The translations under genes and the position numbers were made by a program. From the NCBI GenBank assembly GCA_963974485.1, contig CAXBBS010000009.1:21328-85327 (forward strand): a stretch of DNA of 64,000 nt, written 5' to 3'. Positions within the stretch are counted from its first letter, which is position 1, and each line of letters opens with the position of its first letter. This document shows positions 43,604 through 53,168 of the stretch, piece after piece. The notes under the pieces were generated by a model that was given only the letters and a program-made list of their open reading frames with translations, did no database searches and was not told the origin of the DNA. This stretch comes from JAALKW01 sp963974485. Lineage in GTDB: Bacteria > Pseudomonadota > Gammaproteobacteria > Legionellales > Legionellaceae.

Positions 43604-45340
43604 TCAAACAACACCCATCGACTTTAATTTCAGAGGACGGCCACAGACCCAAGCTCGCTTTAAACCCGATACGGCTTCTTTAGGCATGCTACTTGGTAAT
43701 CTTACGGTTGAATGATCTTCATTAATTTTAAGACCTGTAATAAAACGACTTTGCAAGCCACCTTCATTCGCAATGGCACCCACAATGTTTGCAGGTTTTA
43801 CGCCATGCATACGACCGACGTCAAGACGAAACAACTCTTCTTGATGTGAGCTACGTGCGCTTTGCGAGCGAGCACCTTCAGAACGGCCACCTTCAGGGCG
43901 ACGCTCACGTGAAGAGAAACGTGCATTATCTGAACGTGGGCCACGTGACGAGCGCTCGCCTTTGTCTGCGCGCTCTGTTCTTGCAATACGTGCAGGTTCT
44001 GGCTTCCACGGCTTATCTCGGTTCAATTGCAACGCAAGTACAGCTGCCATATCTTCGGCAGATACATCTCGATCTTCCAAGTATTTTTTAATCACGAGCT
44101 TATAATCTTCAAGATTTTTGTGTTCTAAGCGTGCATCGATACTCGCCATAAACTGCTGTTGTTTTACTTCTTGAATCATTTGATCGCTAGGTATCGCTAC
44201 TTTTTCAATGGTTTGTCGTGTATGACGTTCAATCACACTCACCATACGTGTTTCGCGTGGTGCTACAAACAAAATGGTCACACCACTTCGTCCAGCACGA
44301 CCTGTACGACCAATACGATGCACATAGGTTTCTGAATCATGTGCCATATCATAATTAATCACGTGTGTTACGCGCTCAACATCTAAACCACGTGCGGCTA
44401 CATCGGTTGCAACAAGAATATTGACAGCACCTTGTTTAAACTGAGCAATGGCACGCTCACGAAGCGCTTGTGAAATATCACCATGAATAGCTACGGTTCG
44501 CTGGCCATTTTCTTGTAAAAACGTAGAAACTTCTTCAGCACCGTTTTTAGTACGGGTAAATACAATCACACCTTGATGATCTTCGACAGCCAGCACACGC
44601 AACAACGCGTCCGGCTTTTGAAACGGTGAAGCAATCAAAAAGCGTTGCTCAATCGTTGAAACCGTAGCTGTTTTTTCTTGAATTTCAATTGACGCAGGCT
44701 CTCTCAAATAGCGATTGGCGATACGTCGAATAGGTGCCGGCATGGTTGCAGAGAACAAGGCAATTTGGCGCTCATCAGGCAAGTTTGAAAGAATACTTTC
44801 AACATCATCAATAAAGCCCATACGAAGCATTTCGTCCGCTTCATCCAGTACAAACGTACGTAATTGATCCAGTTTTAATGTACCGCGCTTGATATGATCC
44901 AGCATACGTCCTGGTGTTCCTACAACCACTTGCGCACCTTCACGCAATTTTTTCAGCTGAGGATGGTAATCTTGCCCACCGCATAACGCCACCACACGGG
45001 TTCCACGTAAATGCTTACTTAACTTATTGGCATGCACTTCAATCTGAAGCGCCAATTCACGCGTTGGTGTAATAATCAAGGTCTGTGGGTACATTTGCTC
45101 GGTATCAAGCTGCTGAAGTGCCGGCAATAAAAACGCGGCTGTTTTTCCTGAACCTGTGTGTGATTTTCCAATCACATCACGCCCATTCAGTAATAAAGGA
45201 ATGGTTTGTTGTTGAATAGGAGATGGCGCTTCATACCCTAAATCACGGGTCGCTTGAAGAAGCGCTTCTGATAAATTAAGCTCCGCAAATGATGGAGCAT
45301 CTGTTGGTTGTGTTGATGTCACTTCTATTGGATTGGTCAT
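43604..45340 (-). CDS. deaD: DEAD-box RNA helicase DeaD/CsdA
   Basis: The protein is 578 residues. Helicase motifs in order are the Q motif (PIQQQTIP), SHTGSGKTAAF, PTRELALQ, GTPGRMLDH, VLDEADEM, LFSATMP, VFTRTKNGAEE and YVHRIGRTGRAGRSG. After an Arg/Ser-rich linker (RSDNARFSSRERRPEGG), the C-terminal RNA-binding DbpA-type domain appears (DVGRMHGVKPANIVGAIANE). It remodels structured RNA in ribosome assembly and cold adaptation. It is followed 18 bp later by the lipase on the same strand. Confidence 0.95.
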   Translation of the reverse strand: MTNPIEVTSTQPTDAPSFAELNLSEALLQATRDLGYEAPSPIQQQTIPLLLNGRDVIGKSHTGSGKTAAFLLPALQQLDTEQMYPQTLIITPTRELALQIEVHANKLSKHLRGTRVVALCGGQDYHPQLKKLREGAQVVVGTPGRMLDHIKRGTLKLDQLRTFVLDEADEMLRMGFIDDVESILSNLPDERQIALFSATMPAPIRRIANRYLREPASIEIQEKTATVSTIEQRFLIASPFQKPDALLRVLAVEDHQGVIVFTRTKNGAEEVSTFLQENGQRTVAIHGDISQALRERAIAQFKQGAVNILVATDVAARGLDVERVTHVINYDMAHDSETYVHRIGRTGRAGRSGVTILFVAPRETRMVSVIERHTRQTIEKVAIPSDQMIQEVKQQQFMASIDARLEHKNLEDYKLVIKKYLEDRDVSAEDMAAVLALQLNRDKPWKPEPARIARTERADKGERSSRGPRSDNARFSSRERRPEGGRSEGARSQSARSSHQEELFRLDVGRMHGVKPANIVGAIANEGGLQSRFITGLKINEDHSTVRLPSSMPKEAVSGLKRAWVCGRPLKLKSMGVV

Positions 45341-45437
45341 AGTCTACCTGGAAGAATAAAAAACATAAATAAAGACAAGGCCGACATGATAGCAAATTTT
45401 CTAGCGGAATGCACTCATTTTATGCGAATTACTTCAA

Positions 45438-47465
45438 TCAAAGCACAGCGGCCAATCGAGAGGCTTGATTAATCGCATGTCTGGCGTCTAGCTCCAAGGC
45501 TTTAAACGCCCCGCCAATCAGGTGTACCGAGCGACCAGCATGTTTTAATGGCTGGTATAATCCCTTCATTTCTTCTTGCCCCGCGCATACAATAATGGAA
45601 TCAACCGCCAACACTTTAGGTTCATTATTAATCATAATATGCAATCCATCATCATCAATGTGCTGATAACTAACGCCCGGCATCATATTAACCGCTCGGT
45701 GCTTTAAACTCATGCGATGAATCCAACCCGTTGTTTTTCCTAAGCGCCCACCCATCTTGTCTTTTTTCCGTTGCAACAAATAAACTTCACGGGCGGCATG
45801 AGGTTTCTCGGGGGTTACCACACCACCTCGATGTGCTACATGCGTATCAATACCCCATTCACGATAAAACGCGGTTTTATCATCACTCGCATCATCATGC
45901 ATGAGCGCTTCGGCCACATCAAAACCAATACCGCCCGCACCAATCACCGCAACACGCTTGCCCGCTTTATCTATATTTTGAAGCAGCTCAGCATACGTCA
46001 TCACCGATGGATGCTCGATACCTGGAATACTTGGCATACGGGGCTTCACCCCTGTTGCCAAAATAACCTCATCAAAATCGTGTAAACCAGCCAGTGTCAC
46101 TTCAGTGTTTAACTTTATTTCAACCTCGTATTTTTCAAGTTGCCCTGTAAAATAATCAATTGTATATTTAAACTCTTCTTTACCAGGAATACGCATAGCA
46201 AAATTAAATTGACCACCTAAACGATCTGATTTTTCAAACAACGTAACATCATGCCCGCGTTCAGCCGCAACCGTTGCAAACGCAAGGCCTGCAGGCCCTC
46301 CGCCAACCACAGCCATACGCTTTGGCTGACTGGTGGTTTCATAGACTAATTTTGTCTCGTGACACGCGCGTGGATTAACCAAACACGACGCCGTTTTATG
46401 AGCAAAAATTTGATCAAGACACGCTTGATTACATGCTATGCATACATTAATTGCGCGTGAATCGCCCGCACGTGCTTTTTCTGCAAAATGTGGATCGGCT
46501 AAAAATGGGCGTGCCATGGATATCATGTCAGCGACACCGTCTCCTAATAAAGCACTTGCCATTTCAGGTGTATTAATACGATTAGACGTAATCACAGGAA
46601 TATTCACTTCCGGCTTAAGCTGCTTCGTGACGTTCGTAAATCCTGCAGCAGGCACCATGGTCGCAATCGTTGGAATACGTGCTTCATGCCAGCCAATGCC
46701 AGTATTAATAATCGTCGCCCCAGCCGCCTCAACCGCTTGGGCTAAAAGCACCACTTCTTCCCAGCTACTGCCTTTTGCAATCAAATCCAGCATCGACAAA
46801 CGGTAGATAATAATAAATTTTTCGCCTACCGCTTCTCGAACGGCTCGAATAATTTCCACAGGAAAACGCATGCGATTCGCATAACTTCCACCCCATTGAT
46901 CTTTTCGATGATTCGTATGTGCAACAATAAACTGATTAATTAAATAGCCTTCGCTGCCCATAATCTCAACGCCATCATAACCGGCCGCTTGTGCGAGCTT
47001 CGCGCAACGCGCAAATTGTCGAATGGTTTTTAAAACGCCACGCTTACTCAAAGGCCACGGTGTGAACGGCGTAATAGGCGCTTTAATTCGACTGGGTGCA
47101 ACAATAAAAGGATGGTAACCGTAACGACCGGCGTGCAAGATTTGCAACGCGATTTTTCCGCCGGACTCATGCACGGTGTGTGTCACAAGCTCGTGTCGTT
47201 GCTGTTCTTTCGAAGACGTTAATTTAGCTGCGGCAGGCGCCAAGCGTCCCACACGGTTCGGCGATATCCCGCCCGTTACAATCAATCCTACCCCACCCTG
47301 AGCGCGCTCACGATAAAACGCGGCTAAGCGCTCTAAGCTTCCGGACTCTTCTTCAAGCCCTGTATGCATGGAGCCCATAAGCAGACGATTTTTTAATTGG
47401 GTAAAACCTAAATCTAACGGCTCAAATAATGCCTTAAATGGGGTATTATCAACGACCAAGTCCAT
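45438..47465 (-). CDS. fadH: NADPH-dependent 2,4-dienoyl-CoA reductase
   Basis: The protein is 675 residues (E. coli FadH 672). It reduces 2,4-dienoyl-CoA intermediates so that polyunsaturated fatty acids can enter beta-oxidation. The N-terminal half is an OYE-like FMN barrel (LLMGSMHTGLEE, GYDGVEIMGSEGYLINQF), followed by a 4Fe-4S cluster motif (CIACNQACLD), an FAD module (MAVVGGGPAGLAFATVAAERG) and an NADPH module (VAVIGAGGIGFDVAEAL). AAGG lies 7 bp before the ATG, directly next to a 40-bp palindrome. It could serve growth on host lipids together with the FadL-like porin and acs nearby. Confidence 0.95.
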   Translation of the reverse strand: MDLVVDNTPFKALFEPLDLGFTQLKNRLLMGSMHTGLEEESGSLERLAAFYRERAQGGVGLIVTGGISPNRVGRLAPAAAKLTSSKEQQRHELVTHTVHESGGKIALQILHAGRYGYHPFIVAPSRIKAPITPFTPWPLSKRGVLKTIRQFARCAKLAQAAGYDGVEIMGSEGYLINQFIVAHTNHRKDQWGGSYANRMRFPVEIIRAVREAVGEKFIIIYRLSMLDLIAKGSSWEEVVLLAQAVEAAGATIINTGIGWHEARIPTIATMVPAAGFTNVTKQLKPEVNIPVITSNRINTPEMASALLGDGVADMISMARPFLADPHFAEKARAGDSRAINVCIACNQACLDQIFAHKTASCLVNPRACHETKLVYETTSQPKRMAVVGGGPAGLAFATVAAERGHDVTLFEKSDRLGGQFNFAMRIPGKEEFKYTIDYFTGQLEKYEVEIKLNTEVTLAGLHDFDEVILATGVKPRMPSIPGIEHPSVMTYAELLQNIDKAGKRVAVIGAGGIGFDVAEALMHDDASDDKTAFYREWGIDTHVAHRGGVVTPEKPHAAREVYLLQRKKDKMGGRLGKTTGWIHRMSLKHRAVNMMPGVSYQHIDDDGLHIMINNEPKVLAVDSIIVCAGQEEMKGLYQPLKHAGRSVHLIGGAFKALELDARHAINQASRLAAVL

Positions 47466-47478
47466 ATGAACGCCTTAG

Positions 47479-47518
47479 TATACTAAAAATAATTAATTAA
47501 TTAATTATTTTTAGTATA
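47479..47518. repeat. Perfect 40-bp AT-rich palindrome upstream of fadH
   Basis: Every base from 47479 to 47498 pairs with 47499-47518; the half-site begins TATACTAAAAATAA and the centre is an AATT repeat. It starts 14 bp before the fadH ATG, touching its ribosome binding site, within the divergent fadH/kinase gap. It could be a repressor operator or an RNA hairpin. The remainder of the 221-bp gap has only T-rich sequence and a weak promoter for the kinase (TTTACA with TATACT, 18-bp spacer). Confidence 0.95.
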
Positions 47519-47686
47519 AAGCCTGTTATCTCGATAAACTAGGGGAGCTTAGGTTTTTTAGCTTTTTTTCGTATCACAGGTTTTTCTTGAAATAAAAATT
47601 ACATTAACAGTAGATTTCCTCCTTTTTTACAAAAAACCAAATTAATGCATATACTTAATGTACAATATTCAAACCATGTGGCTATT

Positions 47687-49108
47687 ATGTCAGGCTTACA
47701 CCCTAAGATTAATCCGGCAGATGTTCATGTTAATGGTTTTTTGTTAAGCGAAGCCGAACGTGCACGGGTTAATAAAATACAAACACAACTTAAAATTTTC
47801 CAAGATGAAGCCATGCCTCATTTAAACGCTTTAGCTAACGCGACGTTAGCAGAAGCCGAAGCACAAGCCTTAGAAGATATTGGAAATAATCCTGCTGAGG
47901 AAATTATAGCTTTATCCGTTAGCTCGCTACAAAACGTGGACGAGTATAAAACTGAAGTGTTGGCCAAGCTTAACGATTTCAAATCAAAATTTAAAGATCA
48001 TGAGGTGAAGCAGTTTTTAGATGGCTTAATGGAAGAACTTGCAGGCATACCCATCCCTGATATAGCCGATGCACGTGATGAATTAAACATGCTATACGAC
48101 GAGGCGATTTACAACATGATTTCAAATTTTGGCGTGGAGCTGGTTGATCCTATTTTAGCCGACACCGCAAACAAAATTAAGAATACTCACATGGAATTAA
48201 AACATGTAGCTGAACAAGCATTAGAAGATATTCGTGTAAAAATTCAAGCATATCAATCAGAAAATAAGCTTGATTTTGATTTAGATGATGCCTTTAATTT
48301 AACTAAAATATCGAAGCGATCAGAGGGCCTTAATTTCTCTGTGATTTTTGTACAAGACAAGAAGCAAGCGCCTGATGCGTATGTTTTATATCGAGGTAAA
48401 GAAAAAATAATCGGTCAAGGTGGGTTCGGTCTCCTTAAGTTTTGTCAACATTTAGAGACTGGCGAATGGCAGGCGGCTAAAATAATACAATCGTTTGCCA
48501 AATCTGATTCAAAATTTGAAAATGAAGTGCTCGAAACCCTCGAAAGATATCATGGTGACTCTGAGAGGGGTGGGAAGTATTATGCGCTACAAACGATCTT
48601 GCCAGGCGTTGAATTAAAAAAACATCTGGAACAAGGCGTGCGCCCAGACGCTGCATCATGCCTCGAGATTGCGAAACAAGCGACGGCTTTAATTGAAACC
48701 TTTCATGAGCATTTTTTACATCGTGATATAAAACCTGCAAATTTTATTTGGGATGAAGAAACCCAAACACTTTCGTTGTGTGATTTTGGCTTATCGTGTC
48801 AGTTGAATCAAGAAGAAAGCTCAGCGTTTGGATCCGACGGTTATATCGCTCCTGAAATTAACAACGCACCCGCTGGACAACCTGTCCCCTATTCTAAGAA
48901 ATCAGATATTTATGCTTTGGGAAAAACATTTGAAGCATTATTTAAAGGGATAGATGATGTACCAGATGAGATCCAATCCTTAATTGCTCATATGACCCAT
49001 GCATTGCCCGAAGAACGCGCTGAAGACATGAAGCAAATTCAAGCTGTACTTGAGAACGCTTTAGGTGAAATCCCACGTCCTAACCCGCAAGAGCGCAACA
49101 GTCTGTAG
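47687..49108 (+). CDS. Eukaryote-type Ser/Thr protein kinase (LegK-like effector candidate)
   Basis: The protein is 473 residues from the ATG at 47687; an ATG at 47645 would add 14 residues but falls within the likely promoter. Residues 1-210 are helical with a coiled-coil look and no known domain. Residues 230-460 are a protein kinase: Gly-loop IGQGGFGLL, the Lys in WQAAKII, catalytic HRDIKPANF (Asp347), DFG (CDFGLS, Asp366) and an APE-like YIAPEI, then DIYALGKTFEALF. All catalytic residues are present. Such soluble kinases without membrane helix resemble the Legionella LegK effectors rather than membrane PASTA-type kinases. It stands alone. Confidence 0.9.
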   Translation: MSGLHPKINPADVHVNGFLLSEAERARVNKIQTQLKIFQDEAMPHLNALANATLAEAEAQALEDIGNNPAEEIIALSVSSLQNVDEYKTEVLAKLNDFKSKFKDHEVKQFLDGLMEELAGIPIPDIADARDELNMLYDEAIYNMISNFGVELVDPILADTANKIKNTHMELKHVAEQALEDIRVKIQAYQSENKLDFDLDDAFNLTKISKRSEGLNFSVIFVQDKKQAPDAYVLYRGKEKIIGQGGFGLLKFCQHLETGEWQAAKIIQSFAKSDSKFENEVLETLERYHGDSERGGKYYALQTILPGVELKKHLEQGVRPDAASCLEIAKQATALIETFHEHFLHRDIKPANFIWDEETQTLSLCDFGLSCQLNQEESSAFGSDGYIAPEINNAPAGQPVPYSKKSDIYALGKTFEALFKGIDDVPDEIQSLIAHMTHALPEERAEDMKQIQAVLENALGEIPRPNPQERNSL

Positions 49109-49286
49109 CACATCGGTGATCTGGTCTAATTGAACAGCACACATTGATAAAGGATAATAACGTAACTTAGGCAAACTTATCGGCTCAATTAAAGTATCGC
49201 AGGCAAGTCATTTAAGATGCGTCCGTCCAGATGCCTTTAATTTGACCGATGAGATCATCTAGAGCACAATTAACACTCATTTAAAT

Positions 49287-50048
49287 ATGAGATGTCCCAT
49301 GGGTAAAAAAACATTTAAAACACCAAAGAAAGCTGCAAAAGCTGTAGCACCTATGTCACCTGCACCCGCACAAAAAAGGACATCCCCCACCGGCCACTCT
49401 CCCTTTTCCATTTTTTCTCATGGTAAAGGACCATACAGTGCTGGAAAAACACAGGGTCATACACCCGATAACACACGAACCATGCCTTTAAGCACACATA
49501 CCACGGGTAACAATCATGCCAAGGGAAAATCTCCCGGAGATACCCTTTATTATGAAGATGATTTTTATACTGCAACTAAATTCAGTGAAAAATACAATGC
49601 GCTTGTCCTTGCATTTAAAAATCTAAAAACGCGTACTGATGGTGATTATTCAGGCGCTTCACATGACCAAGGCCACCATAATGCAGCGTATATTTGTATT
49701 GAAAAGTGTATTCATATGCTTCAAGAAATGCTGACCATTCCAACAGCGCATTGTGACTTTGATTTTTTAGCCAAGCTGAACCTCGCCATTACCAGCACTG
49801 AGACGGACCGAAATCTGTATAACCCGCTAGGCCTACGCCCCATCTATAAAGATACGTCTTATCTTCACTATGATTGGACTGCAGCAGCGAATACAACCGC
49901 GCTTCAAACCCCCTTAACCGAAGCTAACATCCGTGCCGCTGTACCAGATATGACCGTACTACTTAGAATTGGGGTTCCCTTGCATATGCAGGCAGTTAAC
50001 CCTCCCGCGCCTCCACCGGTCCAGGGCAGCACCCTCAGCTTTGTTTAA
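49287..50048 (+). CDS. Orphan protein with basic, disordered N-terminus
   Basis: The protein is 253 residues from the ATG at 49287 or 249 from the ATG at 49299 (MGKKTFKTPKKAAKAVAPMS). I do not recognise it. The first 90 residues are Lys/Pro/Thr/Gly-rich and disordered, the rest forms a helical domain with HDQGHHNAAYICIEKCIHML. The end is proline-rich (NPPAPPPVQGSTLSFV). The stop codon lies directly before an IS21 remnant, so the original 3' end may have been changed by the insertion. The 178-bp gap upstream shows no other feature. Confidence 0.65.
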   Translation: MRCPMGKKTFKTPKKAAKAVAPMSPAPAQKRTSPTGHSPFSIFSHGKGPYSAGKTQGHTPDNTRTMPLSTHTTGNNHAKGKSPGDTLYYEDDFYTATKFSEKYNALVLAFKNLKTRTDGDYSGASHDQGHHNAAYICIEKCIHMLQEMLTIPTAHCDFDFLAKLNLAITSTETDRNLYNPLGLRPIYKDTSYLHYDWTAAANTTALQTPLTEANIRAAVPDMTVLLRIGVPLHMQAVNPPAPPPVQGSTLSFV

Positions 50049-50050
50049 TG

Positions 50051-50249
50051 GTAAGCAAAATACCTCTTCTAATCATCGATGACTTTGGTTTGAAGCCGTT
50101 ATCTTCAGTCCAAGATGATATTATCCATTAAATTCTTGAAGAACAATATGAGTGTACGGCTCCAATGATGACAAGCAATCTTGAGCCGGGAGAATGGGTC
50201 GAAGCTTTGAATAGCAATAATAACGAAATAATCGTACTTTTAATTTGAG
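50051..50249 (+). pseudogene. Remnant of an IS21-family istB (helper ATPase) gene
   Basis: The frame reads KIPLLIIDDFGLKPLSSVQD, then a TAA stop, then ILEEQYECTAPMMTSNLEPG and EWVEALNSNN. The Walker-B region LLIIDDFG and the TSNLEPGEW block are characteristic of IstB, the ATP-binding targeting protein of IS21 elements. There is no start, one internal stop, and the C-terminus is lost. Confidence 0.85.
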
Positions 50250-50332
50250 CTAATTAGTTGCGTTTTCGGTGGCCCCATCTTGGTGCTGACGAGTGGTGCC
50301 ATTAAGGTGCTTATTCACAATTTGTGGCATTA
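50250..50332. mobile_element. Terminal region of a decayed IS21-family element
   Basis: Directly after the istB remnant, GGTGGCCCCATCTTGGTGCT (50268-50287) and GGTGCCATTAAGGTGC resemble the multiple short repeats found at IS21-type ends. The opposite end and istA are not present. The remaining bases to 50471 are the leader of the SDR gene; its GGAGA ribosome binding site lies at about 50457. Confidence 0.6.
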
Positions 50333-50471
50333 TAATTAGACCAGATCAGTTTACTGATGACGCATCATTCGTTCGATCACATCTGTATTTCGATCTCATG
50401 GACTTATTCCCAGCAGTCATTTAAGCTCCATATTCCCCAACTAAAAAAAGTGCACGCGGAGAAGCAACAAC

Positions 50472-51239
50472 ATGTTTATTATTACAGGCGGGAGTCGTGG
50501 TATAGGTGCTGCGTTAGCAGAAGCTCTTGCATCAAGAAAGCACGCCGTACTTATTGTTGGACGCAATCAGCAAGCGTTGCAAACGATTGCCGCAACGTCA
50601 TCTTATATCAATTTTGTTTGTGGCGATGTCGCCACATCTACAGGCCGTGATGCGATTACATCCTACCTCAACCTCAATCATATTACAGATATACAAGGCC
50701 TAATACATAACGCTGGCAGCATTGAGCCAATACAACCCATGCGTAGCTTAGACGAACACGCTTGGCGCGCACTCATGAGCATCAATCTTGACGCTCCTTT
50801 TTTTCTCACACAAAAACTTTTAACTCAACTTGAGTCTGGACGCGTGCTGCATATCAGTTCCGGTGCCGCTCATTTCCCCGTCACCGGTTGGGCGCCCTAC
50901 TGCGTTTCAAAAGCTGGCCTATCGATGCTTACGCGTTGCTGGCAAACCGAGTGCCCCGACATTGCATCAGCAAGCGTGATGCCTGGCATTGCTGATACCA
51001 CCATGCAAGCCGTTATTCGTGAATCTGAGCATTTAGATCCCGAAAAACATCAGTTTTTTCAAGATCTCAAACATAAAAACCAGTTGGTATCACCCGAAAC
51101 CGTCGCGGCTTTTTTAACGTGGCTACTTTTAGATATTCATAAAGACCGATACGTGTCACACGAATGGGATATCTATGATGCATCACATCATGCTGAGTGG
51201 TTGCCTGATGGCGATCAGGCGCCTATGCTGCCCGCATAA
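50472..51239 (+). CDS. Short-chain dehydrogenase/reductase (SDR)
   Basis: The protein is 255 residues. The NAD(P)-binding motif is TGGSRGIGAAL near the N-terminus (an Arg in that position fits NADPH preference), NAG is in LIHNAGSIEP, and the catalytic Ser, Tyr and Lys are in HISSGAAHF and YCVSKAG. The overall pattern resembles benzil/sepiapterin reductase-type SDRs; the substrate is unknown. GGAGA precedes the ATG. Its last 25 bp overlap the convergent arginase gene. Confidence 0.9.
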   Translation: MFIITGGSRGIGAALAEALASRKHAVLIVGRNQQALQTIAATSSYINFVCGDVATSTGRDAITSYLNLNHITDIQGLIHNAGSIEPIQPMRSLDEHAWRALMSINLDAPFFLTQKLLTQLESGRVLHISSGAAHFPVTGWAPYCVSKAGLSMLTRCWQTECPDIASASVMPGIADTTMQAVIRESEHLDPEKHQFFQDLKHKNQLVSPETVAAFLTWLLLDIHKDRYVSHEWDIYDASHHAEWLPDGDQAPMLPA

Positions 51240-52090
51240 ACAGCAGAAAATAAATCCATGATGAGCTGGGTGGTTTTATTATCAATATCTCTTATGGGAT
51301 TATATTCAGCAATTTCTAATCCCAAGAAATTTTGATTTAACACCAAATGCTCTAATCCTGAAACAAGATCTGAACCCGAGATACCACGCACAGCAGGACA
51401 ACTCACGCCCGGTGCATCGCTTGGATCAATGGCATCAAGATCGATACTAATACCGACACCACAGGTTGATTGATTCACAATCGCGTAAGCTTTTTCCAAT
51501 ATATTTTTAATACCGTATTGATGAATATCATCCATATAAAACACCGTCACACCAAGACGCTCTAACATCGCTTTTTCTTCTGGCTGATAACTCCGAATCC
51601 CGATTAAACACACGTTTTCAGGCCGAACAGCAGGCTTATCATCAAAAAGATTAACTAATTCTGGATTACCTTCACCTAATAAATGCGCAAGTGGCATCCC
51701 ATGAATATTTTGGGTTTTAGATGTATCGGGCGTATGGCAATCCATGTGTGCGTCTATCCATAGCAAACCAATATCCCCGCGATGACGATTCGCATGAGCC
51801 ACAGCACTCCAAGTACCCATCGCCGAAGAATGATCGCCTCCAAATACGCAAAACGGCTCGTTATGTATAGCACATGACAGCACGGCCAAACCGAGCTCCG
51901 TGATGATATTAATCACTAAAGGCATAACATCCGTGTCTTTATCACGTGTACTTGCCTTGATCATCGCGTCCCATTCAACCTGAAAACCGCGTTGATTAAA
52001 AAGATGTTGATGATAATACAGGTACCATGGTCCCAGGGCGCAATCAATATTATTCGCAGCAATACCCGAAGCATAACCGAAAAGTTTCAT
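51215..52090 (-). CDS. Arginase/ureohydrolase family protein
   Basis: The protein is 291 residues. The manganese ligands are visible in GGDHSSAMG, WIDAHMDCHTP and SIDLDAIDPSDAPG. NIHGMPLAHLLG and EIAEYNP (Glu) also fit arginase more closely than agmatinase. It would split arginine to ornithine and urea. It begins 1 bp after the ornithine cyclodeaminase-like gene, whose product could use that ornithine. The start has AAGGG upstream. Arginine breakdown could also lower the arginine supply for host nitric oxide synthesis, which is speculation. Confidence 0.92.
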   Translation of the reverse strand: MKLFGYASGIAANNIDCALGPWYLYYHQHLFNQRGFQVEWDAMIKASTRDKDTDVMPLVINIITELGLAVLSCAIHNEPFCVFGGDHSSAMGTWSAVAHANRHRGDIGLLWIDAHMDCHTPDTSKTQNIHGMPLAHLLGEGNPELVNLFDDKPAVRPENVCLIGIRSYQPEEKAMLERLGVTVFYMDDIHQYGIKNILEKAYAIVNQSTCGVGISIDLDAIDPSDAPGVSCPAVRGISGSDLVSGLEHLVLNQNFLGLEIAEYNPIRDIDNKTTQLIMDLFSAVYAGSIGA

Positions 52091-52091
52091 G

Positions 52092-53120
52092 CTATTCCCT
52101 TAAAAATAATCCATATAAATCTTTAGGGTCTTTTAAAGCACCACCACCCAGATCAAATGGCGTGCCAAGCTTCTGTTTTTTTGCTAAAGCGTAGCATAAT
52201 TTTAACGTACTCAAATCTTCTAAAGCAAAACCCACCGCATCAAACACCGTAATCTCATGATTATCAACTCGACCGGGTTTAATGCAACTAATAAGCTCCC
52301 AAAGCTCTGCGTAAATATACGCTTCAGCATCAGGTTTAAGATTTTGAATTTCTCCTTCATCCAGTGTTTGAGGAAAATATTCAATCACGAGTTTAGCTTG
52401 CTTTAATAAATTAGGATCTAATTCTGTTTTACCTGGAGAATCACCCCCAACCGCACAAATATGCTGACCTGGTTGTATATCATGAGCATGTAATATCTGA
52501 TGTCGACCTTTAACAGCTGTCGAGGTAATAATAATATCAGCATCTTTAATCGCTTCAAGGCACGAGTTCGCTACAACAAGATCAAACGATTCAGATGCTA
52601 AATTACGTGCAAAGCGATTCATTGCATCCGATGACAAATCAAAACACCTGACTTCGTCTAAATCAAAAACGGCATGATGCGCTAAAATTTGAAATTCACT
52701 CTGGGCACCACATCCAATAACCGCAATTTTTTTGGACGATTTTTTAGCTAGATATTGCGACGAAAGTGCAGCAACCGCCGCGGTGCGAATCGCGGTCAGT
52801 ACCGTCATGGATGCAAGCATCACAGGATGGCCATGAGCCACCTCAGCAAGCATACCCAAGGCGACAATATTAAGCCGACCTTTCAGTGGATTAGCAGGAT
52901 GACCGTTTACATATTTAAAGCTGTAATACGTATCATCACAAATAGGCATCAGCTCCATCACACCACCCTCTACATGAATCGCGTGACGAGGGGATTTTTG
53001 AAACTGCTCCCAATGCTTAAAATCTTGTTTTAATTGCTCGATGAGTTGTAAATAAAAGCTGGGCAAACCCTCGCTTTTAATCATGGTATGAATATCTTTT
53101 GAGTCTAATAAAATCATCAT
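52092..53120 (-). CDS. Ornithine cyclodeaminase / mu-crystallin family protein
   Basis: The protein is 342 residues. Signatures are YSFKYVNGHPANPLKGRLNI, LTAIRTAAVAALSSQYLA, the NAD-binding motif IAVIGCGAQSEFQILAHHAV and ITSTAVKGRH. Family members convert ornithine to proline and ammonia or reduce cyclic imino acids. Pairing with arginase in the same operon (stop and start 1 bp apart) supports an arginine-to-proline route. AGGA lies 4 bp before the ATG. Confidence 0.92.
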   Translation of the reverse strand: MMILLDSKDIHTMIKSEGLPSFYLQLIEQLKQDFKHWEQFQKSPRHAIHVEGGVMELMPICDDTYYSFKYVNGHPANPLKGRLNIVALGMLAEVAHGHPVMLASMTVLTAIRTAAVAALSSQYLAKKSSKKIAVIGCGAQSEFQILAHHAVFDLDEVRCFDLSSDAMNRFARNLASESFDLVVANSCLEAIKDADIIITSTAVKGRHQILHAHDIQPGQHICAVGGDSPGKTELDPNLLKQAKLVIEYFPQTLDEGEIQNLKPDAEAYIYAELWELISCIKPGRVDNHEITVFDAVGFALEDLSTLKLCYALAKKQKLGTPFDLGGGALKDPKDLYGLFLRE

Positions 53121-53168
53121 GTCATCCTGAGTTGATTAGCTATCCAGTCTGGATTTAGACTAATATAG

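Noticed and set aside
45771..46085. Plus-strand frames of about 100 codons inside fadH and other large genes
   Set aside because: They are antisense shadows of well-supported genes with no independent support.
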